64,000 nucleotides of DNA from Agrococcus sp. ProA11 (lineage in GTDB: Bacteria; Actinomycetota; Actinomycetes; Actinomycetales; Microbacteriaceae). The first letter of the stretch is position 1. Every line of letters starts with the position of its first letter. Location of the stretch: the NCBI RefSeq assembly GCF_039880525.1, contig NZ_CP156989.1:1922001-1986000 (forward strand), written 5' to 3'. The translations under genes and the position numbers were made by a program. This document shows positions 9,571 through 17,781 of the stretch, piece after piece. The notes below the pieces were generated by a model. That model ran no database searches and was not told where the DNA came from. It worked only from the letters and a program-made list of their open reading frames with translations.

Positions 9571-10547
9571 CAGCGCATGACGGGAGCGACCGTCGTGGCG
9601 AGCGCCTCCGCCACCACGGCGCGCGCCTCGCTGATGCGCGCGTGCGGGTCGTGCATGACCAGGTGGTGCGGCAGCACGTGGCGGGCGAGCGCCTTCACAT
9701 CGTCGGGTGAGAGCCAGTCGCGGCCCAGCAGGTGGGCGTGGGCCTTCGCGGCGCGCACGAGCTGCAGGGTGGCGCGGGGGCTCGCGCCCAGCCGCACGTC
9801 GGGATGCGCGCGGGTGGCTCGAGCGATGCGCACCGCGTAGCGCTCCACGAGCTCATGCGCGCGCACGCCGCGAGCGGCATCGATCTCGGCCTGGAACGCG
9901 GCCTCGCCCATCACGGCGCGCACCGCGTCCAGCGGCTGCGCGGTCTCGCGCGCCGAGACCATCGCGTGCTCGGCGTCCTCGTCGGGGTAGCCGAGCTCGA
10001 GCCTGGCCATGAAGCGATCGCGCTGCGCCTCCGGCAGCGCGTAGGTGCCCTCCATGTCGATCGGGTTCTGCGTCGCGACCACCAGGAACGGCCTCGGCAG
10101 CACGTGGGTGACCCCGTCGACCGTGACCTGGCCCTCTGCCATGCACTCCAGCAGCGCCGCCTGCGTCTTCGGGCTCGCGCGGTTGATCTCGTCGGCGATC
10201 ACGATGTTGGCGAACACCGGCCCCGGCTGGAACCGCAGCTCGCCGCTGGTCTGATCGAGCACCGACATGCCGGTGATGTCGCTCGGCAGCAGGTCGGGCG
10301 TGCACTGGATGCGGCGGACGGTGCCGCCGATGGCCGCCGCGAACGCGCGCGCGAGCTGCGTCTTGCCGACGCCCGGCACGTCCTCGAGCAGCACGTGGCC
10401 CTCGGCGAGCAGCACCGTGAGCACCGTCCGGATCTCCTCGCGCTTGCCGGAGATGACGCTCGCGACCGCTCGCTCGATGCGCTCGCCCGCAGTCGCCGCG
10501 ACGTCGAGCGCGGCACCCGCGCGGGCTCCTGGACCGAGGTCGCTCAC
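9570..10547 (-). CDS. MoxR-family AAA+ ATPase
   Basis: 325 residues. Walker A GVGKTQLA (about residues 60-67), Walker B IVIADEINRA, sensor-1 region VVATQNPIDMEG and the C-terminal lid with LGASPRA are all present, so the ATPase should be active. MoxR proteins act as chaperone-like remodelers of partner proteins, typically with the DUF58 product encoded next door. Start ATG 10545-10547 overlaps the cofE stop (ATGA), placing this module in the same transcript as coaD and cofE, an arrangement that does not by itself imply an F420 role. Confidence 0.92.
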   Translation of the reverse strand: MSDLGPGARAGAALDVAATAGERIERAVASVISGKREEIRTVLTVLLAEGHVLLEDVPGVGKTQLARAFAAAIGGTVRRIQCTPDLLPSDITGMSVLDQTSGELRFQPGPVFANIVIADEINRASPKTQAALLECMAEGQVTVDGVTHVLPRPFLVVATQNPIDMEGTYALPEAQRDRFMARLELGYPDEDAEHAMVSARETAQPLDAVRAVMGEAAFQAEIDAARGVRAHELVERYAVRIARATRAHPDVRLGASPRATLQLVRAAKAHAHLLGRDWLSPDDVKALARHVLPHHLVMHDPHARISEARAVVAEALATTVAPVMR

Positions 10548-11386
10548 GATGGGTCTCCCGCCGACGCCGCTTCCTCCGCCGCTCGGGCTCCGGCCTCGAA
10601 GCCGGCCCGGTAGGCCTCATCCGCACCCATCCGGAACATGTCCTCCTCCTGCGGCCGCACGAGCCGCGTCGCGCCGGGCTCGTCGAGATCGCCGACGTGT
10701 CGAGCCATCCCCCGCACCAGCACGACGGGCACCCCGTCGCTCTTGCCGGCCACGAGGTCGGCGGCGCCGGCGATCTCATCGGCGACGGCGGGTGCCGTCA
10801 CGGCGAGCGGTCGGCCGCCCGCGTCCAACTGGCCGGAGAGCACCTCCAGCACCCGGATGCCGGCGGCGCCGATCGCGACGTCAGTCTGGCCGACGCGCCA
10901 GGCGCGGCCGAGCGTGTCGGTCACGAGCACGCCGATGCGCGCGCCGAAGCGCGACCGCAGCGCCGCGGCGATCGACCGTGCCGACGCATCCGAGTCGATC
11001 GGCAGCAGCAGGATGGTGCCCTCGTCGGTGTTCGAGGCGTCGACGCCGGCGGCGGCCAGCACCAGGCCGGTGCGATGCTCCACGATGCGCGTGACGCCGC
11101 CCGGGTAGGGGCGGGATGCGACGAGCCGCACCGACTCCTCGTCGATTGCCTGCTCGCGCTCGGCGGCGGCACGGATGCGCCCCTCCGCCTTGGAGACGAT
11201 CTTGCTCGTGACGACCACGATGTCGCCGTCCCGCGGCCGCAGCGGCTCGAGCGCGTCGCCGATCATCGTGGGCAGGTCGTCGCCCTGGCGGATCTCGCCC
11301 ATGCCGCGGACGGCGGTCAGCTCGAGGTCGGCCGCCGGCGCGCGATCGTCGCGCGGCCGGGAGGCGCCGGGCGCGACGGCGGTCAT
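10544..11386 (-). CDS. cofE: Coenzyme F420-0:L-glutamate ligase (stand-alone CofE domain)
   Basis: 280 residues. Adds glutamates to F420-0 using GTP. The CofE fold is recognisable from [53 protein letters not shown] and the C-terminal [11 protein letters not shown]. The protein ends there: the nitroreductase-like second domain of mycobacterial FbiB, which reduces dehydro-F420, is absent and is not encoded elsewhere in the window. ATG 11384-11386 overlaps the coaD stop; its stop overlaps moxR. Confidence 0.9.
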   Translation of the reverse strand: MTAVAPGASRPRDDRAPAADLELTAVRGMGEIRQGDDLPTMIGDALEPLRPRDGDIVVVTSKIVSKAEGRIRAAAEREQAIDEESVRLVASRPYPGGVTRIVEHRTGLVLAAAGVDASNTDEGTILLLPIDSDASARSIAAALRSRFGARIGVLVTDTLGRAWRVGQTDVAIGAAGIRVLEVLSGQLDAGGRPLAVTAPAVADEIAGAADLVAGKSDGVPVVLVRGMARHVGDLDEPGATRLVRPQEEDMFRMGADEAYRAGFEAGARAAEEAASAGDPS

Positions 11387-11865
11387 CGCTGCTGGAGGCG
11401 GGTGGCGACAGCTCGGGGCACGTAGGGGCTGATGTCGCCGCCCAGCTCGGACACCTGGCGCACGAGGCTCGACGAGACGTGGGCGTTCTCGGGGTTCGGG
11501 AGCATGAAGATGGTCTCGACTCCCGCGAGGTTGCGATTCACGATCGACATCGGCGTCTCGTAGGCGAGGTCGGTGGACGAGCGGATGCCCTTCACGAGCA
11601 CCTCCGCCCCGACCTGCTGGCAGTAGTCGACGAGCAGGCCCATCGACCAGTTCGCGATCCGGATCCGACCGTCGATGCGCGCCTCGGCGATGGAGCGCTC
11701 GATGAGCTGCTCGCGCTCGACAACCGGCAGGAACGCGTGCTTGTCGGGGTTGTGGGTGACCACCACGTGCACCTCGTCGAAGATCTTCGCGGCTCGCGCG
11801 ATGACATCGATGTGCCCCAGGGTGACGGGGTCGAACGAACCGGGCACGACGGCGATGCGGGGCAT
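11383..11865 (-). CDS. coaD: Phosphopantetheine adenylyltransferase
   Basis: 160 residues, the normal family length. Penultimate step of coenzyme A synthesis: 4'-phosphopantetheine plus ATP to dephospho-CoA. Nucleotidyltransferase motif [10 protein letters not shown] (residues 9-18), then [12 protein letters not shown] and the C-terminal [14 protein letters not shown]. First gene of a minus-strand set running through cofE, moxR, DUF58 and the transglutaminase, each overlapping by 4 nt. The ATG lies 7 nt after a TAGGCT -10, so the transcript has almost no leader. Confidence 0.95.
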   Translation of the reverse strand: MPRIAVVPGSFDPVTLGHIDVIARAAKIFDEVHVVVTHNPDKHAFLPVVEREQLIERSIAEARIDGRIRIANWSMGLLVDYCQQVGAEVLVKGIRSSTDLAYETPMSIVNRNLAGVETIFMLPNPENAHVSSSLVRQVSELGGDISPYVPRAVATRLQQR

Positions 11866-11872
11866 GCCGCCC

Positions 11873-11878
11873 AGCCTA
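11873..11878 (-). promoter_or_regulatory. -10 hexamer TAGGCT for near-leaderless coaD operon
   Basis: TAGGCT on the minus strand, 7 nt before the coaD ATG at 11865. Confidence 0.6.
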
Positions 11879-11935
11879 ACGGCCCTCGCTATGCGTCGTG
11901 CCTGCCGGCGGCGGCCGGGATCGCCCGTGAGCGGG

Positions 11936-14134
11936 TCAGGCGGTGACGAGGGCGGCGCGAGCGTCGGGGTCGAGCCTGGCGTGCACCGCCAGCCGCAGCG
12001 CGCCGTGGCGCTCGAGCGTCGGGTCGTCGGCGAGCACCCGCTGCGCCGCGTCGCGGGCGGCCTCGATGATGCCGCCGTCGCGCGCGACCCGCAGCACCTT
12101 GAGCCCGCTGCGCCCGCCCGACTGCGCCACGCCCAGCACGTCGCCCTCCCCGCGCTGCTCGAGGTCGACCTCCGCGAGCTCGAAGCCGTCGAGCGTGCCC
12201 GCGACGGCGTCGAGTCGCACGCGCGCGTCGCTCTCGGGATCGGTCGAGGTGACGAGCATGCACAGGCCCGCGTGCTCGCCGCGGCCGACGCGGCCGCGCA
12301 GCTGATGCAGCTGCGAGACGCCGAAGCGGTCTGCCGACAGCACCACCATCATGGTCGCGTTGGGCACGTCCACGCCGACCTCGATCACCGTGGTGGCGAC
12401 GACCACGTCGATCTCGCCGGCACGGAACGCGGTCATCACCGCATCCTTCTCCTCGGTGGACATCGCGCCCGTGAGCTGCTCGATCCTGCGGCTCTCGAGC
12501 GCCGGGCTGGTGCGCAGCTGTCGCAGCGTCGTCATCACGTCGTCGACGACCACCGCCTGGGCGGCGTCGGCGGGCGCATCCCCCTCGGCATCGCTGCGCG
12601 GCTCGATGCCCTCGAGCGTGCCGGGCGAGATCGCCGGGCAGACGACGAAGGCCTGCCTGCCGCCCTCGAGCTCCTCCCGCATCCGATGCCAGATGCGGTT
12701 GAAGACGCCGGCATTCGACTTGTCCACCACGAAGGTCTGGATGGGGCTGCGCCCGGCGGGCAGCGATCGGATGGTGGAGACGTCGAGGTCGCCGAACGCC
12801 GTCATGGCGATCGTACGAGGGATGGGCGTGGCGGTGAGCACGAGCGTGTGCGGGTGGAGGCCCTTGGAGCGCAGGGCCTCGCGCTGGGCGACGCCGAATC
12901 GGTGCTGCTCGTCGATGACGACGAGGGCGAGCTCGGCGAACGTGGTCTTGTCGCTCAGCAGCGCGTGGGTGCCGACCACGATGCGGGCCTGCCCCGCGGC
13001 GATCCGCAGCATGGCGCGCTTGCGCTCGGCCGCCGGCATCTGGCCGGTGAGGAGCGTCGGCTGCAGCTCGGCGGCGAGCTCCGGGCCGAGCGCGCGCGTG
13101 ATCGAGCGCAGGTGCTGCACGGCCAGCACCTCGGTGGGCGCGAGCAGCGCCGACTGGCCGCCCGACTCCGCGACCGCGAGCATGGCGCGCGTGGCGACGA
13201 CCGTCTTGCCGGAACCGACCTCGCCCTGCACGAGCCGGTGCATCGCGGTGCCGCTCGCGAGATCGGCCGCGATCGCCTCCCCGGCCTGGCGCTGGTCGTC
13301 GGTGAGCTGCCACGGCAGCGCGGCGTCGAAGCGCTCGAGCAGCGGGCCCGGATGCCGCGGTGCGGTCGGCAGCGTGTCGAACCAGTCGCGCGTGGCCAGC
13401 AGGTAGGTCTGCAGCAGGAAGGCCTCGTGCCAGGCGAGCGAGTGGCGCGCGCGGTAGGCCTCCTGCTCGAGCTTGGGCGCGTGCGCCATGCGCAGCGCCT
13501 CGGTCAGCGGCAGGAGCGAGTGCTCCGAGCGCACCGCCGCCGGCACCGGGTCGGGCACCTCGCCGAGCGCGTCGAGCGCGAGCGCGACGAGCGCCTGCAC
13601 CTTGGTGGTCGGGAGGGTGGCGGTCGCGGGGTAGATCGGCACGGGCTGATTCGCCCACTGCTCCGCGTCGATGCCCTCCGCCTCGTCGAACAGCTCCACA
13701 TCGGGGTGGGCCAGCTGGCGCTTGTCCTGGTAGACGCCGACGGTGCCGGAGCAGAGCGCCGTGATGTCCTGGCGCAGCTGCTCGCCGCGCCATCGCTGGT
13801 TGAAGAAGGCGAGCTCGAGCTCGCTCTCGCCGTCGGTGATGGTCACGCGGGTGAGGGTGCGCGGTCGGCCCCGCTGGTCGCGCTGCAGATCGCGGTGCTC
13901 GACGGAGGCGACGCGGGCGACGACCGTCACGTGCTCGCCCGGCACGAGGCTCGCGAGCTCAGTCAGCTCGCCGCGCTTCGCGTAGCGGCGCGGCAGGTGC
14001 CAGACCAGATCGCCGAGCGTCGTCATGCCGAACGCGCGCTCGAGCTTGCCCGCGGGGCCCTTCCCGAGCACGCGCTCGAGCGGCCGCTGCAGCCCGTCGG
14101 GCAGGGCGGAGCCGCTCGCATCCTTCGTCGCCAC
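11936..14134 (-). CDS. recG: ATP-dependent DNA helicase RecG
   Basis: 732 residues. Reverses stalled replication forks and branch-migrates recombination intermediates. N-terminal wedge/OB region (about 60-160), Walker A GEVGSGKT (304-311), DEQH box ([10 protein letters not shown]), motif [14 protein letters not shown] and helicase motif [14 protein letters not shown] are intact. The frame is open far upstream, but the GTG at 14132-14134 is 6 nt after TACCCT, matching the leaderless pattern, and gives a family-like N-terminus. Divergent from rsmD, with about 80 bp carrying both promoters. Confidence 0.93.
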   Translation of the reverse strand: MATKDASGSALPDGLQRPLERVLGKGPAGKLERAFGMTTLGDLVWHLPRRYAKRGELTELASLVPGEHVTVVARVASVEHRDLQRDQRGRPRTLTRVTITDGESELELAFFNQRWRGEQLRQDITALCSGTVGVYQDKRQLAHPDVELFDEAEGIDAEQWANQPVPIYPATATLPTTKVQALVALALDALGEVPDPVPAAVRSEHSLLPLTEALRMAHAPKLEQEAYRARHSLAWHEAFLLQTYLLATRDWFDTLPTAPRHPGPLLERFDAALPWQLTDDQRQAGEAIAADLASGTAMHRLVQGEVGSGKTVVATRAMLAVAESGGQSALLAPTEVLAVQHLRSITRALGPELAAELQPTLLTGQMPAAERKRAMLRIAAGQARIVVGTHALLSDKTTFAELALVVIDEQHRFGVAQREALRSKGLHPHTLVLTATPIPRTIAMTAFGDLDVSTIRSLPAGRSPIQTFVVDKSNAGVFNRIWHRMREELEGGRQAFVVCPAISPGTLEGIEPRSDAEGDAPADAAQAVVVDDVMTTLRQLRTSPALESRRIEQLTGAMSTEEKDAVMTAFRAGEIDVVVATTVIEVGVDVPNATMMVVLSADRFGVSQLHQLRGRVGRGEHAGLCMLVTSTDPESDARVRLDAVAGTLDGFELAEVDLEQRGEGDVLGVAQSGGRSGLKVLRVARDGGIIEAARDAAQRVLADDPTLERHGALRLAVHARLDPDARAALVTA

Positions 14135-14140
14135 GGAGCC

Positions 14141-14146
14141 AGGGTA
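14141..14146 (-). promoter_or_regulatory. -10 hexamer TACCCT for leaderless recG
   Basis: TACCCT on the minus strand, exactly 6 nt before GTG 14134; decides the recG start. Confidence 0.6.
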
Positions 14147-14203
14147 CGTCGGGCCGCCCACTGTCGGCGGCCATCCTGCGTGCTGCGCAGGTTCCGGATG
14201 CGC

Positions 14204-14209
14204 GAAGAT
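14204..14209 (+). promoter_or_regulatory. Candidate -10 (GAAGAT) for leaderless rsmD
   Basis: GAAGAT keeps the A2 and T6 of TANNNT and lies 6 nt before ATG 14216. It argues against the in-frame ATG at 14198, which would lie before the transcript start. Confidence 0.4.
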
Positions 14210-14215
14210 GATCGC

Positions 14216-14788
14216 ATGACGCGGATCATCGGAGGCCTCGCCGGCGGCGTGCGCCTGCACGTGCCGGTGCGCGGCACCCGCCCGACGGCGGAGCGGGTGC
14301 GCGAGGCGATGTTCAGCGCGCTCGACGCGCGCAGCGAATGCGATGGTGCCCGGGTGCTCGACCTCTTCGCCGGCTCCGGCGCGCTGGGGCTGGAGGCCGC
14401 CAGCCGGGGCGCCGAGTCGGTCGTGCTCGTGGAGCGCGACAAGGCGGCCGCGAAGGTCGCGCAGCGGAATGCGACGGCGGTCGCGGCCTCCGGCGCCGCG
14501 CTGGCGCTCGTGGAGCCGGTGGCGGCCACGCAGTTCCTGCACCGATCCGGCCGCAGCTTCGACCTGGTCTTCATCGACCCGCCCTACGACCTGCCGGACG
14601 GCGAGCTCGATGCGGTGCTCATCGACCTCGCACCGCTGCTGCAGCACCCGGCGACGGTCGTCGTCGAGCGCGCGCGCAAGGCGGGGCCGCTCGATCCGCC
14701 CGGTGACCTCGAGGTCGAGCGCACGCGCGACTACGGCGACACCCGCCTGCACTACCTGACGACCGTCGGCGCCCCTGCCGACCGCTGA
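14216..14788 (+). CDS. rsmD: 16S rRNA (guanine(966)-N2)-methyltransferase RsmD
   Basis: 190 residues. SAM-dependent methylation of G966 in 16S rRNA during 30S assembly. Opens with the family-typical TRIIGG, then RPTAERVREAMFSAL; the SAM site is VLDLFAGSGALGLEA and the catalytic motif is FIDPPYD. The start with MTRIIGG is preferred over the ATG six codons upstream. Divergent from recG and convergent with thiL (16 nt apart), a common actinobacterial neighbourhood. Confidence 0.92.
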   Translation: MTRIIGGLAGGVRLHVPVRGTRPTAERVREAMFSALDARSECDGARVLDLFAGSGALGLEAASRGAESVVLVERDKAAAKVAQRNATAVAASGAALALVEPVAATQFLHRSGRSFDLVFIDPPYDLPDGELDAVLIDLAPLLQHPATVVVERARKAGPLDPPGDLEVERTRDYGDTRLHYLTTVGAPADR

Positions 14789-14804
14789 CGACGCGTGCTG
14801 CTGA

Positions 14805-15827
14805 CTACGCCCGGTAGGGATCCCAGCCGCGCGGCTCGAGCGGCGCGCCGTCGAGCGTGACCCCGGCGGGCGCTCCCTCGGCGAGCGGCTCGACGCGGCC
14901 GAGCCGGTGCACCGGGTGGCCGGCCAGTTCGGCCGGCGGGGTGACGTCGCCCGGCAGCGTGCACAGCAGCGCGTGATCCTCGCCGCCGTGGAGCGCCGCC
15001 TCCAGGGTTGCGCCCAGCGCCAGCGCCTCGTGGGCGGCGCCTTCGACGCCGGCGCGATCGAGGGCGATGCGCACACCGGATGCACGCGCGATGCGCGCCG
15101 CGTCGAGCGAGAGGCCGTCGGAGACGTCGAGCATCGCGGTGGCGCCCAGGTCGCGCAGCAGGGTGCCGGCGGCGATGGGCGACACCGTCGCGACCTGCGC
15201 GGCGACCGCGCGGCCATGCGCGCCGGTGCGCAGCCGCTCGGCAGCCTCGCCCACCGGCTGCGCCGCCTCATCCTGCGCCTGCGAGAAGAGCAGCCGCAGC
15301 CCCGTGGCTGCAAGGCCGAGACCGCCGACGCACCACACCGCATCCGTCGCCCTCGCCCCCGACCGCAGCACCGGGGCACGGCCGGCGAGATCGCCGAACG
15401 CGGTGACGGCGATGGTCGCGTGCGGCGCGGTGCCGAGGTCGCCGCCGACGACGCCGCAGCCGGGCGCCATCTCGGCGATCGCATCGGCCATGCCGCGGGC
15501 GAACGCCTCGAGCGCCGACACCCGGGTGGACGGCGCGACCGCCAGTGCCACCACGAGCGACGTCGGGCGGGCGCCCATGGCGGCGACGTCGATCAGGTTG
15601 GTCGCGATGGCCTTCCAGCCCAGGTCGTGCCAGGACGACCAGCCGAGCCGGAAGTCGGCGCCCTCGAGCATGGTGTCGGTCGTCACGACGAAGCGCCCGT
15701 CGGCGGCGCGCACCACCGCGGCGTCGTCGCCCGGGCCGATGTCGGTCACGTCCCCGACCGGCAGCAGCGGCAGGAATCGGCGCAGCGCCTCGAGCTCGCC
15801 GGCCTCGTGCAGCGTGGGGTCGTCCAT
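14805..15827 (-). CDS. thiL: Thiamine-monophosphate kinase
   Basis: 340 residues. Phosphorylates thiamine monophosphate to thiamine diphosphate, last step of the pathway. Motifs: GPGDDAAVV near residue 40, TTDTMLEGADF, NLIDVAAMGA, VGGDLG (ATP/Mg site) and LDVSDGLSLDA. Start ATG 15825-15827 lies 7 nt after TAGCGT (near-leaderless). Divergent from the DUF3515 lipoprotein gene; the 52 bp between them carries both -10 elements. Confidence 0.92.
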   Translation of the reverse strand: MDDPTLHEAGELEALRRFLPLLPVGDVTDIGPGDDAAVVRAADGRFVVTTDTMLEGADFRLGWSSWHDLGWKAIATNLIDVAAMGARPTSLVVALAVAPSTRVSALEAFARGMADAIAEMAPGCGVVGGDLGTAPHATIAVTAFGDLAGRAPVLRSGARATDAVWCVGGLGLAATGLRLLFSQAQDEAAQPVGEAAERLRTGAHGRAVAAQVATVSPIAAGTLLRDLGATAMLDVSDGLSLDAARIARASGVRIALDRAGVEGAAHEALALGATLEAALHGGEDHALLCTLPGDVTPPAELAGHPVHRLGRVEPLAEGAPAGVTLDGAPLEPRGWDPYRA

Positions 15828-15834
15828 GACGGCA

Positions 15835-15840
15835 ACGCTA
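15835..15840 (-). promoter_or_regulatory. -10 hexamer TAGCGT for near-leaderless thiL
   Basis: TAGCGT on the minus strand, 7 nt before the thiL ATG. Confidence 0.55.
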
Positions 15841-15867
15841 GCCTCAGGCGGCCCTCGCGGTGATCGA

Positions 15868-15873
15868 TAGGCT
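15868..15873 (+). promoter_or_regulatory. -10 hexamer TAGGCT for leaderless DUF3515 gene
   Basis: TAGGCT, exactly 6 nt before GTG 15880. Confidence 0.65.
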
Positions 15874-15879
15874 CGTCCG

Positions 15880-16341
15880 GTGCCTCGCATCCGCTTCTTC
15901 GCCGCCACCGCACTGGCCCTGCTGGCCCTCACCGGATGCGCGAGGGCGGTCTCGCTGCCGCCCGCTGACGAGGCGTCGGATCCCGAGTGCGCCGAGGTCA
16001 TCGTGACGCTGCCCGAGTCGATCGGGGGCGGGGCCGGTGTTGCGGCGCTCGAGCGACGCGCCACCACCGCGCAGGGCACCGCCGCCTGGGGCGACCCGAG
16101 CGCGGTCACGCTGCGCTGCGGCATGCCCGCGCCGGCGCCGTCGACGCAGCAGTGCGTCTCCGTCGGCGGCGTCGACTGGCTGCAGGTGGCGCAGGAGGAG
16201 GGCGTGTTCACCTTCGTCTCCTACGGGCGCGAGCCGGCGACCGAGGTCGTCATCGACACGACGCTCGTCACGGGTGCGACCGCGCTCGACGCGGTGTCGG
16301 GCTCCGTGGAGCGCACGGAGCAGGTGGGCGCCTGCACCTAG
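15880..16341 (+). CDS. DUF3515 lipoprotein
   Basis: 153 residues. Signal peptide with lipobox LTGC (Cys 20) predicts a lipid-anchored surface protein. The mature part matches the DUF3515 pattern: early Cys in PECAEV, LRCGMPAP, and a WLQV segment followed by a beta-rich C-terminus ending in a Cys. Function unknown; the family is restricted to actinobacteria and often sits beside thiL, as here. GTG start fixed by the TAGGCT element 6 nt upstream. Confidence 0.8.
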   Translation: MPRIRFFAATALALLALTGCARAVSLPPADEASDPECAEVIVTLPESIGGGAGVAALERRATTAQGTAAWGDPSAVTLRCGMPAPAPSTQQCVSVGGVDWLQVAQEEGVFTFVSYGREPATEVVIDTTLVTGATALDAVSGSVERTEQVGACT

Positions 16342-16374
16342 GCGCTCGCCGGCAGCGCGGGCGGAGGCTGGACG

Positions 16375-16746
16375 TCAGTCGCCCGCGGGTGCCTCGGGCT
16401 GCGCGTCGGCCGCGATGACCTCCGGCAGGAACACGCGCCCGTCGTCGTGGCCGGGGTCGAGCACGATCGCGTGACCCGCGGGGATGCCGGCGGCGAGCTC
16501 GGCGCCGGTGAGCTGCAGGTGGTTGCGCGTTCGGGTCGCGAAGCCGCCGATGCGAGCGGTGGCCGTGAACGCCACCACCAGCTGCATGTCGCGGTGCGGC
16601 AGCACCAGGAACTTGCCGGATCCCGGATCGCGCGGGTTCTCGACCACCGCCGGCACCACGAGCACGGCGTCGCGCACGATCGCCCACGCGCCGGCGTGAT
16701 CGGTGGTGTCGATGGTCTGCAGCGCGTCGAGGGTGGGGTTGGCCAT
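16375..16746 (-). CDS. SseB-like domain protein
   Basis: 123 residues. Resembles the SseB N-terminal domain family: AWAIVRDAVLVVPAVVEN, then KFLVLPHRDMQLVVAFTATARI. Similar proteins in actinobacteria are cytosolic and uncharacterised; the name comes from a type III secretion protein and says nothing about role here. Start could be the ATG at 16746 or three codons earlier at 16755; neither has a clear ribosome binding site. Convergent with the DUF3515 gene, divergent from the exonuclease gene. Confidence 0.6.
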   Translation of the reverse strand: MANPTLDALQTIDTTDHAGAWAIVRDAVLVVPAVVENPRDPGSGKFLVLPHRDMQLVVAFTATARIGGFATRTRNHLQLTGAELAAGIPAGHAIVLDPGHDDGRVFLPEVIAADAQPEAPAGD

Positions 16747-16804
16747 GCCGTCCATGCTGGCAGACGCACGCGGCGCACTGGCGCTGCGTGTGGGCGGGCC
16801 CTGC

Positions 16805-16810
16805 GAGGAT
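16805..16810 (+). promoter_or_regulatory. Candidate -10 (GAGGAT) for leaderless exonuclease gene
   Basis: GAGGAT, 6 nt before ATG 16817; keeps A2 and T6 of TANNNT. It could equally be read as a purine-rich ribosome binding site. Confidence 0.35.
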
Positions 16811-16816
16811 GAACAC

Positions 16817-17455
16817 ATGGCGCTCGACTTCACCGCGATCGATTTCGAGACCGCCAATGGCAATGCGGCATCGGCGTGCGCGGTCGGTCTCGTCAAGGTG
16901 CGCGACGGCATGATCGTCGAGCGCTGGTCGACGCTCATCCGGCCCCCGGCTCCCTACGACGAGTTCTGGGAGTGGAACGTCAAGATCCACGGCATTCGGC
17001 AGGCCGACGTGCTCGGCGCGCCCGACTGGGCGGCGACGCAGCGGGAGATCCTGGCGTTCGGGGGCGACGACGTCTACGTCGCCCACAACGCCGGCTTCGA
17101 CAAGGGCGTGATGCGGGCCGCGGCGAAGGCGTCGCTGCTGCCTGTCCCCGACATGCGCTGGACCGACTCGCTGCGCATCGCGCGCAAGACCTATGCGCTC
17201 GAGTCCTACCGGCTGCCGGTGGCGGCGCTGGCGGCGGGCTTCGACGACTTTCGGCACCACGATGCGGCGGGCGACGCCGAGGCCTGCGCCGCGATCATCA
17301 TCGGCGCGGCGCGGCGGCACGAAGTCGACGACATCACGCAGCTCGTCGCGTGCTGCGTCTCGGCGATCCATGAGATCGGGGAGCGTCACGAAGCCGTGCG
17401 CGAGCTCGAGGCGCGGCGTCGCGCTGCCCAGCGCGAGCGGCCCTGGTGGCAGTGA
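16817..17455 (+). CDS. DEDDh 3'-5' exonuclease (DnaQ/epsilon-like)
   Basis: 212 residues. Exonuclease III motif TAIDFETANGN provides the first Asp/Glu pair; VAHNAGFDKGVM gives the ExoII Asp; HHDAAGDAEACA gives the ExoIII His and Asp. The insertion KIHGIRQADV is typical of DnaQ-like stand-alone nucleases. Likely trims DNA or RNA 3' ends in repair; the exact substrate is not evident. The C-terminal helix (HEAVRELEARRRAAQRER) is charged and possibly coiled. Monocistronic. Confidence 0.85.
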   Translation: MALDFTAIDFETANGNAASACAVGLVKVRDGMIVERWSTLIRPPAPYDEFWEWNVKIHGIRQADVLGAPDWAATQREILAFGGDDVYVAHNAGFDKGVMRAAAKASLLPVPDMRWTDSLRIARKTYALESYRLPVAALAAGFDDFRHHDAAGDAEACAAIIIGAARRHEVDDITQLVACCVSAIHEIGERHEAVRELEARRRAAQRERPWWQ

Positions 17456-17493
17456 GCAAGCCGCTCTTGTCCCCCACGCCATAACGAAGCCAT

Positions 17494-17499
17494 TACGAT
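17494..17499 (+). promoter_or_regulatory. Candidate -10 (TACGAT) of proVWX
   Basis: TACGAT fits TANNNT. TTGTCC at 17467-17472 is 21 bp away, too far for a standard -35. Confidence 0.35.
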
Positions 17500-17530
17500 C
17501 GGCGCGGACGCGTGACGCAAGATCCGCGAC

Positions 17531-17542
17531 ATTCCGCGGAAT
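17531..17542. promoter_or_regulatory. Perfect palindrome ATTCCGCGGAAT, possible operator
   Basis: 12-bp self-complementary site about 25 bp downstream of the presumed proVWX transcription start, in an AT-richer island; repressor-site placement. Confidence 0.35.
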
Positions 17543-17781
17543 CCTGCCCTGCCGCCGGCGCGACGATCAAACGCCAGATTCTGGCTTTCGGTAACGTCGT
17601 TCCTTGGTCAGCTGTTCCGGCTGTCCGATCCCCCAAGGACGCGGACGCTGGCGACCCCATGTCGGCGTACGTATGGTGCCGCTTCGCGACTGAGCTCGTC
17701 TCTCGCAAACGGCAGACGAACACCGCCTGTGCGGCCGCACCCGTCCACGACTGAGACCCCGATGGGGCGACAGGAGCGAAC

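Larger units (their letters stand above)
17456..17781 (+). other. Intergenic region/long leader upstream of proVWX
   Basis: 326 bp without a convincing gene. A TACGAT -10 candidate at 17494-17499 would start transcription near 17506, leaving a leader of about 275 nt before proV. The leader contains a perfect 12-bp palindrome (17531-17542), a 13-nt hairpin-forming dyad (17573-17585) and a shorter CAGC...GCTG dyad. An 80-codon frame at 17512-17754 looks like chance. Confidence 0.5.

Noticed and set aside
11675-14788. 1037-codon open frame antisense to coaD and recG
   Set aside because: Overlaps two certain genes; its last 190 residues are simply RsmD in frame.
17512-17754. 80-codon gene in the proVWX leader
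   Set aside because: No family resemblance, no ribosome binding site, and it covers the palindromes.
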